Origin: Roseomonas sp. 18066
GTDB taxonomy: Bacteria; Pseudomonadota; Alphaproteobacteria; Acetobacterales; Acetobacteraceae
Direction of reading: 5' to 3'
NCBI RefSeq assembly: GCF_902706185.1
Contig: NZ_CACSJM010000019.1
Span: 1-55,565, forward strand
DNA: 55,565 nt
In this document: positions 23,983 to 31,028 of the stretch, piece after piece
Layout: every line of letters begins with the position of its first letter
Numbering within the stretch: the stretch's first letter is position 1
Notes under the pieces: model-generated
What the model saw: only the letters and a program-made list of their open reading frames with translations
What the model was told of the DNA's origin: nothing
Databases searched by the model: none
Program-made: the position numbers and the translations under genes

Positions 23983-24786
23983 CTACAGCGCGGCGGCGAT
24001 GGCCGTTGCCGCGCGCTGCAGGGCAGCGAGCTGCGGCGGCGGCCCGCCCGGCCTGTCCGGCGCGAAGGCGGTGCTCAGGGTGGCGATGCTCAGCGCGCCG
24101 AGCAACGCCCCGCCGCGCGCGAGGACCGGCACGCCGAGCCCGCCCAGGCCGATGACGAAATCATCCTGCACCAGCTCATGCCCGCGGGCGCGGATGGCGG
24201 CGGCGGCGCGCAGCAGGGCAGGGGGATCGGTCTCGCCGGCGGGGGTGCGGCGGGTCAGCGGCAGGGCCAGCGCCTGGCGCTGCGCCGGCGGATCCAGCCA
24301 GGCCAGCAGCACCCGCGGCCCGGCGCCGGCATTCAGCGTGGCATGGGCGCCGACGGCGAACCACAGCGCCTCGACATCCGGCAGCTCGACCAAAGCGCGG
24401 TCGAGGCAGAGGGCGCGGCCTTCCTCGGCCACCCACAGGAAGGCGGTGGCGCGGCATTCGGCGGCGAGCGCCCGCAGGTGGCCGGCGGCTGCCGCGCGCA
24501 GGCCTCCCCCGGTCTCGACCGCGGCTGCCATGGCCAGGATGCGGGTGGAGAGGCTGTAGCGCCCGTCCTCGACGCGCAGGAAGCCGGCCTGCAGCAGAGT
24601 GTGCAGCAGCCGCCGCGCGGTGCCCTTGTCCAGCGCCGCGGCCGCGGCAAGCTCGGTCAGCGTGCGGCGCGGCTGCTCCGGCGTGAAGGTGGCCAGCAGC
24701 GCCAGGCCGCGATCCAGCGCGCGCACCAGGGGGACCCCAGGGGGAGCTCCGGGGGGCGCCCCAGGCGGGGAAGCGTCGAGTGTCAT
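23983..24786 (-). CDS. IclR-family transcriptional regulator
   Basis: 267-residue regulator. A Pro-Gly-Ala rich N-terminal tail (SPPGAPPGAPPGVP, a small repeat) precedes the winged HTH (about 25-85: RTLTELAAAAALDKGTARRLLHTL) and the IclR effector domain (about 100-265: ALCLDRALVELPDVEALW, GLGGLGVPVLARGGALLGALSIATL). It is divergent from the M20 amidohydrolase. Its own start codon (24784-24786) lies within a perfect 7-5-7 inverted repeat, so autorepression is likely. Effector unknown. Confidence 0.9.
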   Translation of the reverse strand: MTLDASPPGAPPGAPPGVPLVRALDRGLALLATFTPEQPRRTLTELAAAAALDKGTARRLLHTLLQAGFLRVEDGRYSLSTRILAMAAAVETGGGLRAAAAGHLRALAAECRATAFLWVAEEGRALCLDRALVELPDVEALWFAVGAHATLNAGAGPRVLLAWLDPPAQRQALALPLTRRTPAGETDPPALLRAAAAIRARGHELVQDDFVIGLGGLGVPVLARGGALLGALSIATLSTAFAPDRPGGPPPQLAALQRAATAIAAAL

Positions 24787-24818
24787 CCAGTGACACTAAA
24801 ACATCGTTCCTTGACACT
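24779..24818. promoter_or_regulatory. IclR operator candidate: AGTGTCA-N5-TGACACT plus a third half-site
   Basis: A perfect inverted repeat at 24779-24797 covers the IclR start codon, and a third TGACACT stands at 24812-24818. The latter overlaps TTGACA (24811-24816), a good -35 box for the M20 gene, with a poor TAGGCT 18 bases on as possible -10. A regulator bound here could block both genes. The repeat and half-site are plain in the sequence; binding is inferred. Confidence 0.7.
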
Positions 24819-24872
24819 TCAAGGAGAAGAAAAATAGGCTCGGCCGCATCCCGCAGGAAAGAGAACCGCGCC

Positions 24873-26045
24873 ATGCCCGTTCCCGCCCCGATCGCCGCGC
24901 TGAAGGAAGAGATCACCACCTGGCGGCGCGACTTCCACGCCCATCCGGAAATCGGCTTCGAGGAGGTGCGCACCAGCGGCATCGTCGCCGAGAAGCTGGA
25001 AGCCTGGGGGCTGGAGGTGCATCGCGGCATCGGCCGCACCGGCGTGGTCGGCGTGCTGCGCGGCAGCCGCCCCGGCAACCGCAGCATCGGCCTGCGCGCC
25101 GACATGGACGCGCTGCCGATGCCGGAGCTGAACGACATCCCCCATCGCAGCCAGAACCCCGGCAAGATGCATGCCTGCGGCCATGACGGCCACACCGCGA
25201 TGCTGCTGGGCACCGCCAAGCATCTGGCCGCCACCCGCGACTTCGCCGGCACCGTGCACTTCATCTTCCAGCCGGCCGAGGAAGGCCTGACGGGGGCGCT
25301 GGCCATGGTGGAGGACGGGCTGTTCCAGCGCTTCCCCTGCGACGCCGTCTACGGCATCCACAACCTGCCGACCCTGCCGCTGGGCACGGTGGCCGTGCGC
25401 CCCGGCACCGTGCTGGCCGCGGTGGACTATTTCGCCATCCGCCTGAAGGGCAAGAGCAGCCACGGCGCCGAGCCGCATCGCGGCCTGGACCCGCTGCCGG
25501 CGGCGACTCAGCTCTACGCCGCGCTGCAATCCCTGGTCAGCCGCCGCGTCGACCCGCATGGCACCGCGGTGATCAGCGTCGGCCAGTTCCATGCCGGCAC
25601 CTCCGACATCGTCATCCCCGAGGTGGTGGAAATGCGCGGCACCATCCGCACCCTGCTGCCCGAGATGCGCGCCGAGATGGACCGGCTGTTCCACCAGGTC
25701 GTGGCCGGCACCGCCGCCGCCCATGGCGTCGAGGTGGAGCTGGACTACCGCCGCTCCTACCCGCCGACCATCAACACCCCCGACCAGGCGGCGCTGGCGG
25801 CGACCGCCGCCGCGACGGTGGTGGGCGAGGCCGCCATCAAGGGCGACTTCCCCTCGCTCACCGCCGGCGAGGATTTTTCCTACATGCTGCAGAACGCCCC
25901 CGGCGCCTTCCTGCTGATCGGCCAGGCCGCCGAGAGCGAAACCAGCCGCACCAACGTCCATAACGGGCGCTACGACTTCAATGACGACCTCTCGCCGATC
26001 GGCGTGGCGTGCTTCGAGGCGATCGTGAAGGCGGAACTGAAGTAA
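24873..26045 (+). CDS. M20-family amidohydrolase (hippurate hydrolase / N-acyl amino acid deacylase type)
   Basis: 390-residue di-zinc metallopeptidase of the M20D branch. The first metal block is GLRADMDALPM, then KMHACGHDGHTAMLLG, FQPAEEGLTGALAM and YGIHNLP; the dimerisation domain has GKSSHGAEPHRGLDP and the last histidine region is near NVHNGRYDFND. These enzymes release the amino acid from N-acyl or benzoyl amino acids. ATG 24873 is chosen because the upstream frame to 24780 runs through the operator. Controlled probably by the divergent IclR. Ends in a composite repeat. Confidence 0.9.
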   Translation: MPVPAPIAALKEEITTWRRDFHAHPEIGFEEVRTSGIVAEKLEAWGLEVHRGIGRTGVVGVLRGSRPGNRSIGLRADMDALPMPELNDIPHRSQNPGKMHACGHDGHTAMLLGTAKHLAATRDFAGTVHFIFQPAEEGLTGALAMVEDGLFQRFPCDAVYGIHNLPTLPLGTVAVRPGTVLAAVDYFAIRLKGKSSHGAEPHRGLDPLPAATQLYAALQSLVSRRVDPHGTAVISVGQFHAGTSDIVIPEVVEMRGTIRTLLPEMRAEMDRLFHQVVAGTAAAHGVEVELDYRRSYPPTINTPDQAALAATAAATVVGEAAIKGDFPSLTAGEDFSYMLQNAPGAFLLIGQAAESETSRTNVHNGRYDFNDDLSPIGVACFEAIVKAELK

Positions 26046-26093
26046 AGGGGTAGGTCGGGGGAATGAATTCCCCCGAACCCCCTTCTTTTTTCT
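26046..26093 (+). terminator. GAATTC hairpin unit c (left end of composite element)
   Basis: 9-bp stem TCGGGGGAA (26055-26063) / TTCCCCCGA (26068-26076), loop tgaa, followed by CCCCCTTCTTTTTTCT. Good intrinsic terminator for the M20 gene, reading rightward. Confidence 0.8.
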
Positions 26094-26283
26094 GATCACC
26101 GGCCGTTCGGTGACCATCGCATCACCGGAAATGTGGCCAGGGCATCAAGGCGGGACGCCATCATACAAAAACAGCGCGACCTCGAAGGTCGCGCTGTTGA
26201 TTGGCCGTGGCGAGTACTGTCTCCACGTGGACATGGCAATCTGACAGAAAAAAGAAGGGGTCCAGGGGAATTCATTCCCCTGG
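26055..26283. repeat. 229-bp composite palindromic element, copy 1
   Basis: Bounded by hairpin units c and d in inverted orientation, T-runs pointing inward. Inside, shared with copy 2 (37791-38019, reverse complement): TCTGATCACCGGCCGTTCG next to unit c, a variable spacer, GGCGGGACGCCAT (26149-26161), a 12-bp perfect hairpin AACAGCGCGACC / GGTCGCGCTGTT (26170-26198, loop tcgaa) and TCCACGTGGA (26222-26231). The end AGAAAAAAGAAGGGG plus unit d is identical in both copies. No reading frame of note. Lies between convergent genes. Could be a non-autonomous mobile element with 40-bp inverted ends or a structured RNA/double terminator. Confidence 0.85.
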
Positions 26284-26288
26284 CCTTT
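26244..26288 (-). terminator. GAATTC hairpin unit d (right end of composite element)
   Basis: AGAAAAAAGAAGGGGT then a 9-bp stem CCAGGGGAA (26262-26270) / TTCCCCTGG (26275-26283), loop ttca. Reads as a terminator for the leftward aminotransferase gene that ends at 26303. Confidence 0.8.
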
Positions 26289-26302
26289 AACCTGTCTTCT
26301 CT

Positions 26303-27691
26303 TCAGGCCACCGCTGGAATCGACGCGATCTGCAGCTCCGCCCAAACCGCGTCGAGCGCCCGGCCGAAGCGCGCGCACAGCTCGCGGGTTTCGCTTTCGC
26401 TGATGATCAGCGGCGGCGAGAAGGCGATGCGGTCGCCGATGGCGCGGATGATCAGGCCTTCCGCTTCTGCCTTCTGCTGCACCATCAGCCCGACCTTGCG
26501 CGCCGCCGGGAAGGCCTCGCGGCGCAGTTTGTCCGCCATCAGCTCGACGCCGGCGATCAGGCCGACGCCGCGCACCTCGCCCACCAGGGGATGGTCGGCG
26601 AAGGCTTTCAGCCCTTCCAGGAAGACCGGCGAGACCTGGCGGATATGGGTGACGATGTCGCGCTCCTCGTAGATCTTCAGCGTCTCGAGGGCGACGGCGC
26701 AAGCCACCGGATGGCCGCCATAGGTGTAGCCATGGCCGAGCGTGCCGTGCTTGCGGCTGCCGGCGACCAGGGCCTCGTGGATGCGGTCCGAGATCAGCAG
26801 CGCCGAGATCGGCTGGTAGCTGGCCGACAGCTGCTTGGCGCAGGACAGCATGTCGGGCTGCAGGTCGAAGGTCTCGGAGCCCCACATGCTGCCGGTTCGG
26901 CCGAAGCCGCAGATCACCTCGTCGGCGACCAGCAGGATGTCGTGCTTCTTCAGGATCGGCTGGATCGCCTCGAAATAGCCGCGCGGCGGCACCAGCGCGC
27001 CGCCGCCGCCCTGCACCGGCTCGGCGAACATCGCCGCGATGGTGTCGGCGCCCTCGCGCTCGATCAGCGCTTCCAGCTCGGCGGCCATGCGGCCAGAGAA
27101 TTGTTCTTCCGTCTCGCCGGCGGTGTGGGCGCGGTAGTAGTTGGGGTTGCTGATGTGCAGGAAGCGGTCGCCATAGGGCAGGTCGAAGTCGGCCTGCATA
27201 TGCGGCTGGCCGGAGAGCGAGGCGGTGGCCACCGTGTTGCCGTGATAGCCGCGGATGCGGCCGATCAGCTTCTTCTTCTGCGGGCGGCCGGTCAGGTTGT
27301 TGAAATACCAGATCAGCTTGATGGCGGCGTCGTTGCACTCGGAGCCCGAGCACTGGAACAGCACGTGGTTCAGCCCGTCGGGGGCCATGCCCACCAGCTT
27401 CTCGGCGAGCTCGGCGGAGGGCTCGTGCCCGCGGCCGTAGAAGGTGTGGTAATAGGGCAGCTTCAGCATCTGCTGGTAGGCGGCCTCGGCCAGGCGCTTC
27501 TCGCTGAAGCCGAGGCTGGAGCACCACAGGCCGGCCATGCCCTCGATATAGCGCTTGCCCTCGGTGTCGACCACATGGACGCCGTCGCCGCGCTCCATCA
27601 GCAGGGGGCCATCCTTGGCGAAGGCCTCCAGGTCGGTCTGCTGGTGGATGAAATGCGCCTGGTCGGCGGCGTGGAGGTGGTTGGCGCGCAT
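26303..27691 (-). CDS. Class III aminotransferase (omega-amino acid/amine:pyruvate type)
   Basis: 462-residue PLP aminotransferase. KRYIEGMAGLWCSSLGF near the N-terminus is the GLWC-type motif of omega-amino acid:pyruvate transaminases; then FQCSGSECNDAAIKLIWYFN, GRIRGYHGNTVATASLSG, MFAEPVQGGGGALVPP, the Asp motif LLVADEVICGFGRTGSMWG and the PLP lysine in LSCAKQLSASYQPISA. Amino donors are typically beta-alanine, GABA, putrescine or similar. ATG 27691 has GGAAGGGA about 10 bases upstream and gives a normal length; ATG 27769 (26 residues longer) is possible. Convergent with the M20 gene across the composite element. Confidence 0.87.
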   Translation of the reverse strand: MRANHLHAADQAHFIHQQTDLEAFAKDGPLLMERGDGVHVVDTEGKRYIEGMAGLWCSSLGFSEKRLAEAAYQQMLKLPYYHTFYGRGHEPSAELAEKLVGMAPDGLNHVLFQCSGSECNDAAIKLIWYFNNLTGRPQKKKLIGRIRGYHGNTVATASLSGQPHMQADFDLPYGDRFLHISNPNYYRAHTAGETEEQFSGRMAAELEALIEREGADTIAAMFAEPVQGGGGALVPPRGYFEAIQPILKKHDILLVADEVICGFGRTGSMWGSETFDLQPDMLSCAKQLSASYQPISALLISDRIHEALVAGSRKHGTLGHGYTYGGHPVACAVALETLKIYEERDIVTHIRQVSPVFLEGLKAFADHPLVGEVRGVGLIAGVELMADKLRREAFPAARKVGLMVQQKAEAEGLIIRAIGDRIAFSPPLIISESETRELCARFGRALDAVWAELQIASIPAVA

Positions 27692-27799
27692 CGCGACGGA
27701 TCCCTTCCGGTTCGGCCCGTCGAGCTTGGACTCCTGCCAGGCGATGACAAGCGATTTTTGCGATGCCATGGTCGCGCCGACGCTCTGGAAGCCCTCACC

Positions 27800-28066
27800 A
27801 TGCCGTGCCCGATGCTGCCCCGCCGTGCGCTTGGCCTGCCCGCCGCCGGGCCGCCGCTGCGCTGGCTGGTGGCCTGTCCCCCCGGCGGCGGCATCGATCT
27901 GGTGGCGCGGCACGGCGGGGCTGGCGGTGACCGACTATGCCACCGCCGGCGCCGTGCTGCGCGACGGCCTGGTGGTGCCGCTGGCGGTGTTCTCGGGCGC
28001 CCGGCTGGCAGGGTGCCGGCGGTGCCGACGCTGATCGAGGCGCTGGGCCTGCGTCTCGACGGCTGA
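27800..28066 (+). pseudogene. Decayed Bug/TctC receptor gene (internally deleted)
   Basis: A remnant of a TTT receptor. Frame 1 starts MPCPMLPRRALG and reads LRWLVACPPGGGIDLVAR, the typical PIRLVVPYPPGGGTDLVAR start of mature Bug proteins. The conserved pre-C-terminal stretch LAVTDYATAGAVLRDGLVVPLAVFSGARLAG follows in another frame from about 27916, and VPAVPTLIEALGLRLDG then a stop returns to frame 1. Some 200 residues are missing between the first two blocks and two frameshifts are present. A normal gene is about 960 bases. An intact relative is at 21385. Confidence 0.75.
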
Positions 28067-28133
28067 GAAGGCGGGCCCTCGCCAGCCGCGGCGCCGGTTG
28101 CTATCCGTGGCGCGCCGCCCGAGGGGATCCCGC

Positions 28134-28928
28134 ATGCTCGACCAGCCCACCGATGCCGCCCGCTACGCGCTGGACGGCGTCAATTTCGCCGTCCCCGGCC
28201 GCATGCTGCTGCATCCGCTGAGCCTGACCCTGGAGCCCGGGCGGGTGATCGGGCTGATCGGCCATAACGGCTCCGGCAAGTCGACCCTGCTGAAGCTGCT
28301 GGCCCGGCAGCAGCCGCCCAGCGGCGGCGCCATCGCCTTCGGCGGCCAGGCCCTGCCGCGCTGGAAGGAGCGCGCCTTCGCCCGCCAGGTGGCCTATCTG
28401 CCGCAGCAGACCGCCGCCGCCGAGGCCATGCTGGTGCGCGAGCTGGTGGCGCTCGGCCGCTATCCCTGGCATGGCGCGCTGGGCCGCTTCGGCGCCGACG
28501 ACCGGCAGAAGGTCGAGGAGGCCATGGCGCTGACCGGCGTCGCGGCCCTGGCCGACCGCCAGGTGGAGACGCTGTCGGGCGGCGAGCGGCAGCGCGTCTG
28601 GCTGGCCATGCTGGTCGCCCAGGATGCCGGCTGGCTGCTGCTGGACGAGCCGATCAGCGCCCTCGACATCGCCCACCAGGTGGAGGTGCTGGCCCTGGTC
28701 CAGCGCCTCAGCCGCGAGCGCGGCGTCGGCATCGTCGTGGTGCTGCACGACGTCAACATGGCCGCCCGCTATTGCGACGAGCTGATCGCGCTGCATTCCG
28801 GCCGCCTGGTCGCCCGCGGCACGCCCGAGGAGATCATGACGCCGGCGCGGCTGCAGGAAATCTACGGCCTGCCGCTCGGGGTGATGCGCCACCCGGAGAG
28901 CGGCGCGCCCATGAGCTACGTCCAGTAG
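28134..28928 (+). CDS. ABC transporter ATP-binding protein, FecE/FhuC type
   Basis: 264-residue ABC ATPase. Walker A GHNGSGKST, Q-loop LPQQT, signature LSGGERQRVWLAMLVAQ and Walker B WLLLDEP-ISALD are intact, with the H-loop in VLHDVNMAARYCDE. The text is typical of iron(III)-siderophore/heme importers (FhuC, FecE). No permease or binding protein is adjacent, so it must work with distant partners or be a leftover of a broken operon; the preceding pseudogene supports local loss. GAGGGG upstream marks ATG 28134. The last codons are duplicated beyond the stop. Confidence 0.88.
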   Translation: MLDQPTDAARYALDGVNFAVPGRMLLHPLSLTLEPGRVIGLIGHNGSGKSTLLKLLARQQPPSGGAIAFGGQALPRWKERAFARQVAYLPQQTAAAEAMLVRELVALGRYPWHGALGRFGADDRQKVEEAMALTGVAALADRQVETLSGGERQRVWLAMLVAQDAGWLLLDEPISALDIAHQVEVLALVQRLSRERGVGIVVVLHDVNMAARYCDELIALHSGRLVARGTPEEIMTPARLQEIYGLPLGVMRHPESGAPMSYVQ

Positions 28929-28958
28929 CTCGAGAACAAAAGCCGCTACGTGCAGTAG
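28915..28958. repeat. Duplicated gene end GCTACGT(C/G)CAGTAG
   Basis: GCTACGTCCAGTAG (the last codons and stop of the FhuC-type gene) recurs 30 bases on as GCTACGTGCAGTAG with one mismatch, downstream of the true stop. It looks like a local duplication of the gene terminus. Confidence 0.75.
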
Positions 28959-28964
28959 GGCGCG

Positions 28965-29363
28965 TCAGCCGGCGGGATCGTCGATCACGCTGACATGCGC
29001 CGCGACCACCCGCCAGCCCTGCGGCAGGCGGACCCAGCTCTGCTGCTGCCGGCCGATCTTGCCCGGCGCGGTGTCGCGGGTGAACAGCGTCGAGGCGACG
29101 GCGAAATCCTGCCCATAGGTGGTGATCAGCGTCCGCTGCAGGGTGCGCACCAGCCCGGCCGAGGGGCGCGCCGCGCGGAAGGCGGCGATTTCCGCCGCGC
29201 CATAGAGGTTCTCCGCCGCGCCGTAGCGCAGCGTCTGCGGCGTGGTGTCGAAGGCGGCGTCCAGCGCGGCCACGTCATTGGTGGTCAGCGCCCGTTCATA
29301 GGCGGCGAAGGCCGCCTCGACCTCGGCCTTCACGCTGGGGATGTCGCGTTCCATCGGGCTCAC
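28965..29363 (-). CDS. hpxZ: HpxZ/AtzH family protein (DUF3225)
   Basis: 132-residue SnoaL/NTF2-like protein. DIPSVKAEVEAAFAAYERAL, the LRYGAAENLYGAAEIAAFRAAR block and the RQQQSWVRLPQGWRVVAAHVS end identify the HpxZ family of oxalurate catabolism. Its relative AtzH of the cyanuric-acid pathway hydrolyses 1,3-dicarboxyurea. The GTG at 29363 overlaps the atzE stop (GTGA); ATG 29354 is the alternative start. Last gene of a tight three-gene unit. Confidence 0.88.
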   Translation of the reverse strand: MSPMERDIPSVKAEVEAAFAAYERALTTNDVAALDAAFDTTPQTLRYGAAENLYGAAEIAAFRAARPSAGLVRTLQRTLITTYGQDFAVASTLFTRDTAPGKIGRQQQSWVRLPQGWRVVAAHVSVIDDPAG

Positions 29364-30754
29364 TCCACCGGCCGCGGCGCCCGCGCCACGCCATGCTGTT
29401 CCAGGTGCCGCGCGATGCGCAGGCAGATATCCTCGCGCCAGGGGGCGGCGATGACCTGCACGCCGATCGGCAGCCGCGCCGCGCCCATCTCCGGCACCGG
29501 CACCGCCACCACCGGCAGGCCGATGAAGGAGATCGGCTGGGTGAACATCCCCAGATTGGCGCGGACCGGCAGGGTTTCGCCGCCGATGGAAAACAGCTTC
29601 TGGCCGAGCAAGGGCGCCGTGGTCGGCGTCGCCGGCGCGATGATGGCATCCACCTTGTCGAACAGCCGCAGCACCTGCTGCTGGTACCAGCGCCGGAATT
29701 TCTGCGCCTTGATCAGCAGCGGGGCAGGGGTCATGCAGCCGGCGATCAGCCGGTCGCGGGTGTCGGGGTCGAACTCTTCGGCGCGGGTCCGCAGCCGGTC
29801 CAGATGCAGCGCGCCGCCCTCGGCGGTGGTGATCAGATAGGCGGCGGCGCGGGCGCGCGCGGCCTCGGGGATCTCGATCTCGGCGGTGACGCCCAGCGCA
29901 TGCGCAACGGCGTCGGTGGCCAGCGCGGCCTCGGGCGACAGGCCCTGGCGGAAATAGCCGCAGGCGCGGGCGATGCGCAGCCCGCCGATGCCGCCCTCCA
30001 GCCCGGGCAGGCTCGGCTCCACCGGGCGGCGCGCGCAGGACGGGTCGGCCGGGTCCGGGCCCTGCATGGCGTCATAGCTTAGCGCCAGGTCGCGCACGGT
30101 CCGCGCCAAGGGGCCAAGATGGTCGAAGCTGTCGACGAACGGAAAGCTGCCGGCGCGCGACAACCGCCCATAGGTCGGCTTCAGCCCGAAGATGCCGCAG
30201 AGCGAGGCCGGCACCCGGATCGAGCCATTGGTGTCCGAGCCCAGCGCGATCGGCACCAGCCCGCCGGCCACCGCCGAGCCCGACCCGCCGGACGACCCGC
30301 CGCTCATCCGCCCCAGGTCATGCGGATTGCGCGACGGCCCGTCATGCGCATTCTCGCCGGTGAAGTCATAGGCGTATTCGCCCATGTTCAGCGCGCCCAC
30401 CAGGATGGCGCCCTGCGCCTCCAGCCGGGCGACCAGCGTCGCATCCCGCGTCGCCGAGGCCCGGCCGCGGTTGATCGCGCTGCCCGCCAGCGTCGGCAGC
30501 CCGGCCACGTCGAACAGGTTCTTCACCGCGAAAGGCACGCCGGCCAGCGGGCCCAGCGCCTCGCCCGCGGCGCGTGCGGCGTCCAGCGCCTCGGCCCGCG
30601 CCATCGCCCGCGCCGAGACCAGCGCGGTGAAGGCGCCCAGCGCCGGGTCGCGCCGCGCGATGCGATCGAGGGTGGCCGTCAGCACCGACACCGCGGTGAT
30701 CTCGCCGGACCGCACGGCGGCGGCGAGCGAGGCCGCATCCTGCCAGGGGGTCAC
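29360..30754 (-). CDS. atzE: AtzE-family amidohydrolase (amidase signature)
   Basis: 464-residue amidase-signature enzyme. The Ser-cisSer-Lys triad is K78 (PFAVKNLFD), S154 (SGGSSGGSGS) and S178 (GSDTNGSIRVPASLCG). AtzE removes ammonia from 1-carboxybiuret in the s-triazine pathway and needs the small partner AtzG, which is encoded directly upstream here with a GTGA overlap. HpxY of oxalurate breakdown is the close alternative. Cytoplasmic by family. Together with hpxZ downstream this is the hpxXYZ/atzGEH order, so the substrate is a carboxylated urea-type compound. Confidence 0.9.
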   Translation of the reverse strand: MTPWQDAASLAAAVRSGEITAVSVLTATLDRIARRDPALGAFTALVSARAMARAEALDAARAAGEALGPLAGVPFAVKNLFDVAGLPTLAGSAINRGRASATRDATLVARLEAQGAILVGALNMGEYAYDFTGENAHDGPSRNPHDLGRMSGGSSGGSGSAVAGGLVPIALGSDTNGSIRVPASLCGIFGLKPTYGRLSRAGSFPFVDSFDHLGPLARTVRDLALSYDAMQGPDPADPSCARRPVEPSLPGLEGGIGGLRIARACGYFRQGLSPEAALATDAVAHALGVTAEIEIPEAARARAAAYLITTAEGGALHLDRLRTRAEEFDPDTRDRLIAGCMTPAPLLIKAQKFRRWYQQQVLRLFDKVDAIIAPATPTTAPLLGQKLFSIGGETLPVRANLGMFTQPISFIGLPVVAVPVPEMGAARLPIGVQVIAAPWREDICLRIARHLEQHGVARAPRPVE

Positions 30755-30933
30755 GCGGCGAAGACCGGGGCGGGCTCGGCCTCGTCAGGCAATTCGAAGG
30801 TGTCGACCATGGCGCCGAAGCGCAGCGTCACCCGCAAGTTCGCGCGGATCGCTTCCCGCCAGTCCGGGCGTATCGAAAAGCCCAGCAAGGCTGCCTGGGC
30901 GTCGATCAAGCGGTCGAGCTCGTCGTCGGTCAT
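30751..30933 (-). CDS. atzG: AtzG-like small subunit (DUF4089)
   Basis: 60-residue protein of the DUF4089/AtzG family, made of helices with LIDAQAALLGFSI and WREAIRANLRVTLRFGAMVDTFELPD followed by a PAPVFAA tail. AtzG forms a heterotetramer with AtzE and stabilises it, in the manner of GatC with GatA. The GTGA overlap with atzE supports coupled synthesis. Start ATG 30933. A strong hairpin (unit e) lies 36 bases upstream, between this gene and the SBP. Confidence 0.88.
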   Translation of the reverse strand: MTDDELDRLIDAQAALLGFSIRPDWREAIRANLRVTLRFGAMVDTFELPDEAEPAPVFAA

Positions 30934-30969
30934 CGGGAATCCCGGGAAAGCGGAAGGTCAGCAGACTGA

Positions 30970-31024
30970 CAAGAAAAAAGGCCGGGGGAAAGAATTCCCC
31001 CGGACCCCCCTCTTTTTTCTGCCT
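30970..31024 (-). terminator. GAATTC hairpin unit e
   Basis: AAGAAAAAAGG, 9-bp stem CCGGGGGAA (30982-30990) / TTCCCCCGG (30995-31003), loop agaa, then CCCCCCTCTTTTTTCT. Symmetrical A/T flanks let it work both ways. It sits between two leftward genes, so SBP transcription should mostly stop before atzG. Confidence 0.8.
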
Positions 31025-31028
31025 GTTC

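Noticed and set aside
26055..26283. Insertion sequence
   Set aside because: No transposase frame in either copy, and no clear target duplication beside the outer stems. Kept as a composite repeat.
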